Assembly: GCA_002448555.1 (NCBI GenBank) | Contig: DJYV01000027.1 | Location: 1-16,232 of the forward strand | Length of the DNA: 16,232 bases | Reading direction: 5' to 3' | DNA from: Flavobacteriales bacterium UBA6969 | Lineage (GTDB): Bacteria > Bacteroidota > Bacteroidia > Flavobacteriales_D > Sanyastnellaceae | Shown here: one piece after another, positions 14,080-16,232 of the stretch | Position numbering within the stretch: the stretch's first letter is position 1 | How the letters are laid out: every line of letters begins with the position of its first letter | The notes under the pieces: generated by a model | Told to the model about the DNA's origin: nothing | The model's database searches: none | The model's input: only the letters and a program-made list of their open reading frames with translations | Made by a program: the position numbers and the translations under genes

Positions 14080-15805
14080 TCATGGAGGATAGGAACTCTT
14101 CGTTGCTTCGGGTTTGTTCCATGCGCTCCTTCATGAATTCCATGGCTTCGATGGGGTTCATGTCCGCGAGGTGCTTGCGCAAGATCCAAATGCGTTGCAA
14201 GGTTTCCTTATCCAACAAGAGGTCTTCGCGTCGGGTGCCGGAAGTCAGAATGTCGATGGCCGGGTAGATGCGGCGGTTGGAGATGCGGCGATCCAACTGC
14301 AATTCCATGTTACCGGTGCCTTTGAATTCCTCGAAGATGACTTCGTCCATTTTCGAACCAGTCTCGGTCAGTGCCGTTGCGATGATGGAAAGCGAGCCAC
14401 CGTTTTCGATGTTACGAGCTGCGCCAAAGAAGCGCTTGGGCTTCTGAAGTGCATTGGCTTCAACACCACCGCTGAGGATTTTGCCTGAGCTCGGCGAAAC
14501 CGTGTTGTAAGCGCGCGCCAAACGGGTGATGGAGTCCAAGAGAATGCAAACGTCATGTCCGCATTCCACCATACGCTTGGCTTTTTCCAAAACGAGGTTG
14601 GCGATGCGCACGTGCCGGTCAGCTGGTTCGTCAAATGTCGACGCAATAACCTCGGCGTTCACGCTGCGCTTCATGTCGGTGACTTCTTCCGGGCGCTCAT
14701 CGATGAGCAAAATCAAGAGGTATACCTCGGGGTGGTTCAAGGCGATCGCGTTGGCCACATCCTTGAGCAAAGTGGTCTTACCGGTCTTTGGTTGAGAAAC
14801 CAGCATGCCCCGTTGTCCTTTGCCCACAGGAGCAAACAGGTCCATCAAACGGGTGCTTATGTTGCCACCGCGTGTGCTCAAATTGAATCGCTCCTGCGGG
14901 AACAGGGGCGTCAAAAATTTGAATGGAATGCGGTCTCGAACCCATTCCGGAGAGCGGCCGTTGATGCTCATCACATCGATGAGCGGGTAGAATTTCTCCC
15001 CGATTCGAGGTGGTCGAACCTTGGCAATTACCGTGTCGCCAGTTTGCAGTGAAAACTGCTTGATTTGGCGAGAAGTTACGTAGACGTCATCGGGAGAGTT
15101 CAGGTAGTTGTAATCTGCAGAGCGCAAAAATCCGTAGCCTTCTTGCTGGATTTCAAGCACGCCTTCCGCTGTGATGATTCCATCGAAGTTGAATCCGTGT
15201 TCATCCGGCTCGCTCAAGAACTTGTCGCGGTTGTTGCGGCGGTCGTTGCGACGATCGTTGTTGCGACGATCGTTGTTGCGGTCGTTATTGCGCCGGTCGT
15301 TGTTGCGTCGGTCGTTGCGTCGATCGTTATTGCGATCGTTATTGCGGTCTTTGTTGCGCCGGTCGTTGTCCCGATCATTCCGACGCTCATTGCCTTTGTC
15401 ATCCTTTGAAGCCTCCTTTCCTTCTTCAGACTTGGTGTTTTCGGTTGATTCCTCCACTGCTTTCCTTCGGGCCCGTCGTTCTCGAATGGCGTCTCCCGGT
15501 TTGCGCTCCTTTTTCTCGTCAGCTGCGTTGGATGAATCCTCGGACTTCTTCGCCCGCGGCTTGTCTTTTGAGTCCGACTCCGACTTCTTGGCGCGGGTGT
15601 TCCGGGAGCGCTTGTTGGCGTCACCGTCTTTATTGGCCTTCGCGGGCGCTTTCTTTGCCGCTGCAGGTTGCAAAGCCTGTTCGTCCAAAATGCTGTAAAC
15701 CAAATCTTGCTTTTTCAGCTTCTCAGCGCGGGCTACGCCGATTTTTTTCGCTATTTCCTTGAGTTCAGGAACCTTTTTTGCGTTCAATTCAATGATGTCG
15801 TACAT
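14072..15805 (-). CDS. rho: Transcription termination factor Rho with long Arg/Asn/Asp-rich linker
   Basis: Rho is the hexameric RNA-dependent ATPase that ends transcription at C-rich unstructured RNA. The 577-residue product is about 160 residues longer than E. coli Rho (419). Residues 1-45 form the Rho N-terminal helical domain (LNAKKVPELKEIAKKIGV). Residues about 46-200 are low-complexity: first Lys/Ala/Ser/Glu-rich, then a tandem RRNND-type repeat at 141-193. The cold-shock-like RNA-binding domain follows, with GYGFLR at 223-228. The ATPase core has the P-loop SQPKTGKT at 337-344, LLILLIDERPEEVTDM, the Q-loop area LDSITRLARAYN and the R-loop area SGGVEANALQKPKRFFGAARN. It is first in the run rho-DUF4199-porT-epimerase-yigZ and overlaps the next gene by 8 bp. 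The leader carries two perfect inverted repeats that may serve in feedback control. Confidence 0.97.
   Translation of the reverse strand: MYDIIELNAKKVPELKEIAKKIGVARAEKLKKQDLVYSILDEQALQPAAAKKAPAKANKDGDANKRSRNTRAKKSESDSKDKPRAKKSEDSSNAADEKKERKPGDAIRERRARRKAVEESTENTKSEEGKEASKDDKGNERRNDRDNDRRNKDRNNDRNNDRRNDRRNNDRRNNDRNNDRRNNDRRNDRRNNRDKFLSEPDEHGFNFDGIITAEGVLEIQQEGYGFLRSADYNYLNSPDDVYVTSRQIKQFSLQTGDTVIAKVRPPRIGEKFYPLIDVMSINGRSPEWVRDRIPFKFLTPLFPQERFNLSTRGGNISTRLMDLFAPVGKGQRGMLVSQPKTGKTTLLKDVANAIALNHPEVYLLILLIDERPEEVTDMKRSVNAEVIASTFDEPADRHVRIANLVLEKAKRMVECGHDVCILLDSITRLARAYNTVSPSSGKILSGGVEANALQKPKRFFGAARNIENGGSLSIIATALTETGSKMDEVIFEEFKGTGNMELQLDRRISNRRIYPAIDILTSGTRREDLLLDKETLQRIWILRKHLADMNPIEAMEFMKERMEQTRSNEEFLSSMNG
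15227..15385 (-). repeat. Degenerate 12-15 bp tandem repeat inside rho encoding Arg/Asn/Asp units
   Basis: This stretch encodes Rho residues 141-193, built almost only from Arg, Asn and Asp in units such as RRNND, RNND and RRND. On the plus strand it reads as recurring GTTGTTGCG and CGATCGTT or CGGTCGTT blocks. Unit length shifts by whole codons, so length changes by slippage would stay in frame. The reverse-strand open frame over it (Ser/Leu/Arg-rich) is a shadow. Confidence 0.92.
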
Positions 15806-15963
15806 CCAGTATGTGTGTAATCTTGTTAGGTGCGCTACGCTTTTAGCAGTTCCTGTTTCCTCTGTGGAAACGTCAACTTAGAAAGTAGTTAGGGAAAAGA
15901 ATGCTGTACCTCCTGTACAGCTCACATGCCTGCTCCTCGCATAGACATGACAAGTATACGCAA
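15806..15963 (-). promoter_or_regulatory. rho leader/intergenic region with two perfect inverted repeats
   Basis: This is the 158-bp gap between the end of the metallophosphoesterase gene and the rho ATG. Read on the minus strand, the first repeat is at 15903-15921: 7-bp arms GCTGTAC and GTACAGC around an AGGAG loop, followed by a weak T-rich tail (ATTCTTTTCCC). The second is centred at 15855-15871: 6-bp arms GTTTCC and GGAAAC around a 5-base loop, extended by outer arms AGTT/AACT at 15848-15851 and 15875-15878. TATACTTG near 15953-15960 (minus strand) is one mismatch from the Bacteroidota -7 element, but no -33 TTG is properly spaced. The repeats could be a terminator for the upstream gene, protein-binding sites, or leader RNA structures controlling rho. 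Confidence 0.5.
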
Positions 15964-16232
15964 TTATTCTTGGTTTGGTGCCTTTTTCGTACGATTGCCG
16001 AGTTCAACTACGTGCATTTGTTCCAACTGTCCACCTGTCATGGAGAATTTGATCAACGTCCGTTTCTTGTGAAATCCGTGCAGACCCGCTGCCCCTGGAT
16101 TCATGTAGAGCCCCCCAAAACTCGGGTCGGTTTGGACCTTGAGCAAATGACTGTGGCCGCATATGAACACATCGGGGCGGGTGGCATTGAGCAAGCTCCT
16201 GATGCCCTTGGCATACCGGCCGGGCCGCCCGC
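15964..16232 (-). CDS. YfcE/MJ0936-family metallophosphoesterase, C-terminal part (5' end outside window)
   Basis: The frame is open from the right edge of the window to a TAA at 15964-15966, giving 89 whole C-terminal codons. It contains the conserved metal-binding block DVFICGHSHLLKV (GHSH supplies His ligands of the two-metal centre), then MNPGAAGLHGFHKKRTLIKF, which is characteristic of the YfcE/MJ0936 phosphodiesterase group. Just before it, GRPGRYAKGIRSLL reads on without a stop, so the TTG at 16194 is not the real start and the true start lies outside the window. Homologues are cytoplasmic manganese-type phosphodiesterases of about 160-180 residues with unclear physiological substrates. 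The gene is in the same direction as rho and ends 158 bp before it; co-transcription cannot be decided from here. Confidence 0.9.
   Translation of the reverse strand, partial: GRPGRYAKGIRSLLNATRPDVFICGHSHLLKVQTDPSFGGLYMNPGAAGLHGFHKKRTLIKFSMTGGQLEQMHVVELGNRTKKAPNQE

Noticed and set aside
15227..15385. Regular short repeats that might look like a CRISPR array
   Set aside because: Units are 12-15 bp without spacers and lie wholly inside the rho frame.
15065..15698. Two long plus-strand frames over the rho linker, one rich in Ile/Val and one in Ser/Leu/Arg
   Set aside because: They are other-frame readings of the Arg/Asn/Asp repeat of rho. Their odd composition comes from the tandem repeat, and rho itself is unambiguous.
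1..16232. Mobile element, phage, toxin-antitoxin or defence genes
   Set aside because: No transposase, integrase, terminal repeats, tRNA target or defence-type protein was seen; nearly every base belongs to a recognisable chromosomal gene.

Overview
The window looks like an ordinary chromosomal stretch from a member of the Bacteroidota, most likely Flavobacteriales or a close relative, with moderate GC. The evidence is lineage-typical genes: a PorT-type type IX secretion (T9SS) barrel, a secreted protein ending in a T9SS sorting domain, a PKD-domain adhesin, a long (401 aa) Lgt, an ECF sigma factor with the Bacteroidota periplasmic 'sensor' partner, and a Rho with a very long Arg/Asn/Asp-rich linker. 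I see no tRNA, rRNA, insertion sequence, CRISPR array or phage gene. Coding density is very high and no gene-free stretch exceeds 160 bases.

Layout. (1) 1-1533, minus: N-terminal 511 residues of a large secreted PKD-domain protein, cut by the window edge. (2) 1648-3346, plus: a DEAD-box RNA helicase overlapping a methionine-R-sulfoxide reductase (msrB) by 11 bp. (3) 7314-3340, minus: five tightly packed genes, in order mtaB (tRNA methylthiotransferase), lgt (lipoprotein diacylglyceryl transferase), an ECF sigma factor, a one-TM probable anti-sigma protein, and a periplasmic sensor-like protein whose end overlaps the end of msrB. (4) 7417-10224, plus: a 935-residue secreted protein with a seven-repeat calcium-loop propeller, an ASPIC/UnbV domain, Ig-like domains and a T9SS C-terminal domain. 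A strong hairpin terminator follows. (5) 15805-10282, minus: five packed genes, in order rho, a DUF4199-like membrane protein, porT, a FlaA1/WbpM-type UDP-sugar dehydratase/epimerase, and a YigZ/IMPACT protein. (6) 15964-16232, minus: the C-terminal part of a YfcE/MJ0936-type metallophosphoesterase.

How the genes fit together. Much of the window concerns the cell envelope: lipoprotein maturation, envelope-stress-type sigma control, surface polysaccharide sugar synthesis, a T9SS component and two probable T9SS substrates. No wholly unknown system is visible. The parts most worth a second look are the sigma/anti-sigma/sensor trio behind lgt, the rho leader with two perfect inverted repeats, the repetitive Rho linker, and the packing of porT and a sugar-nucleotide enzyme downstream of rho.
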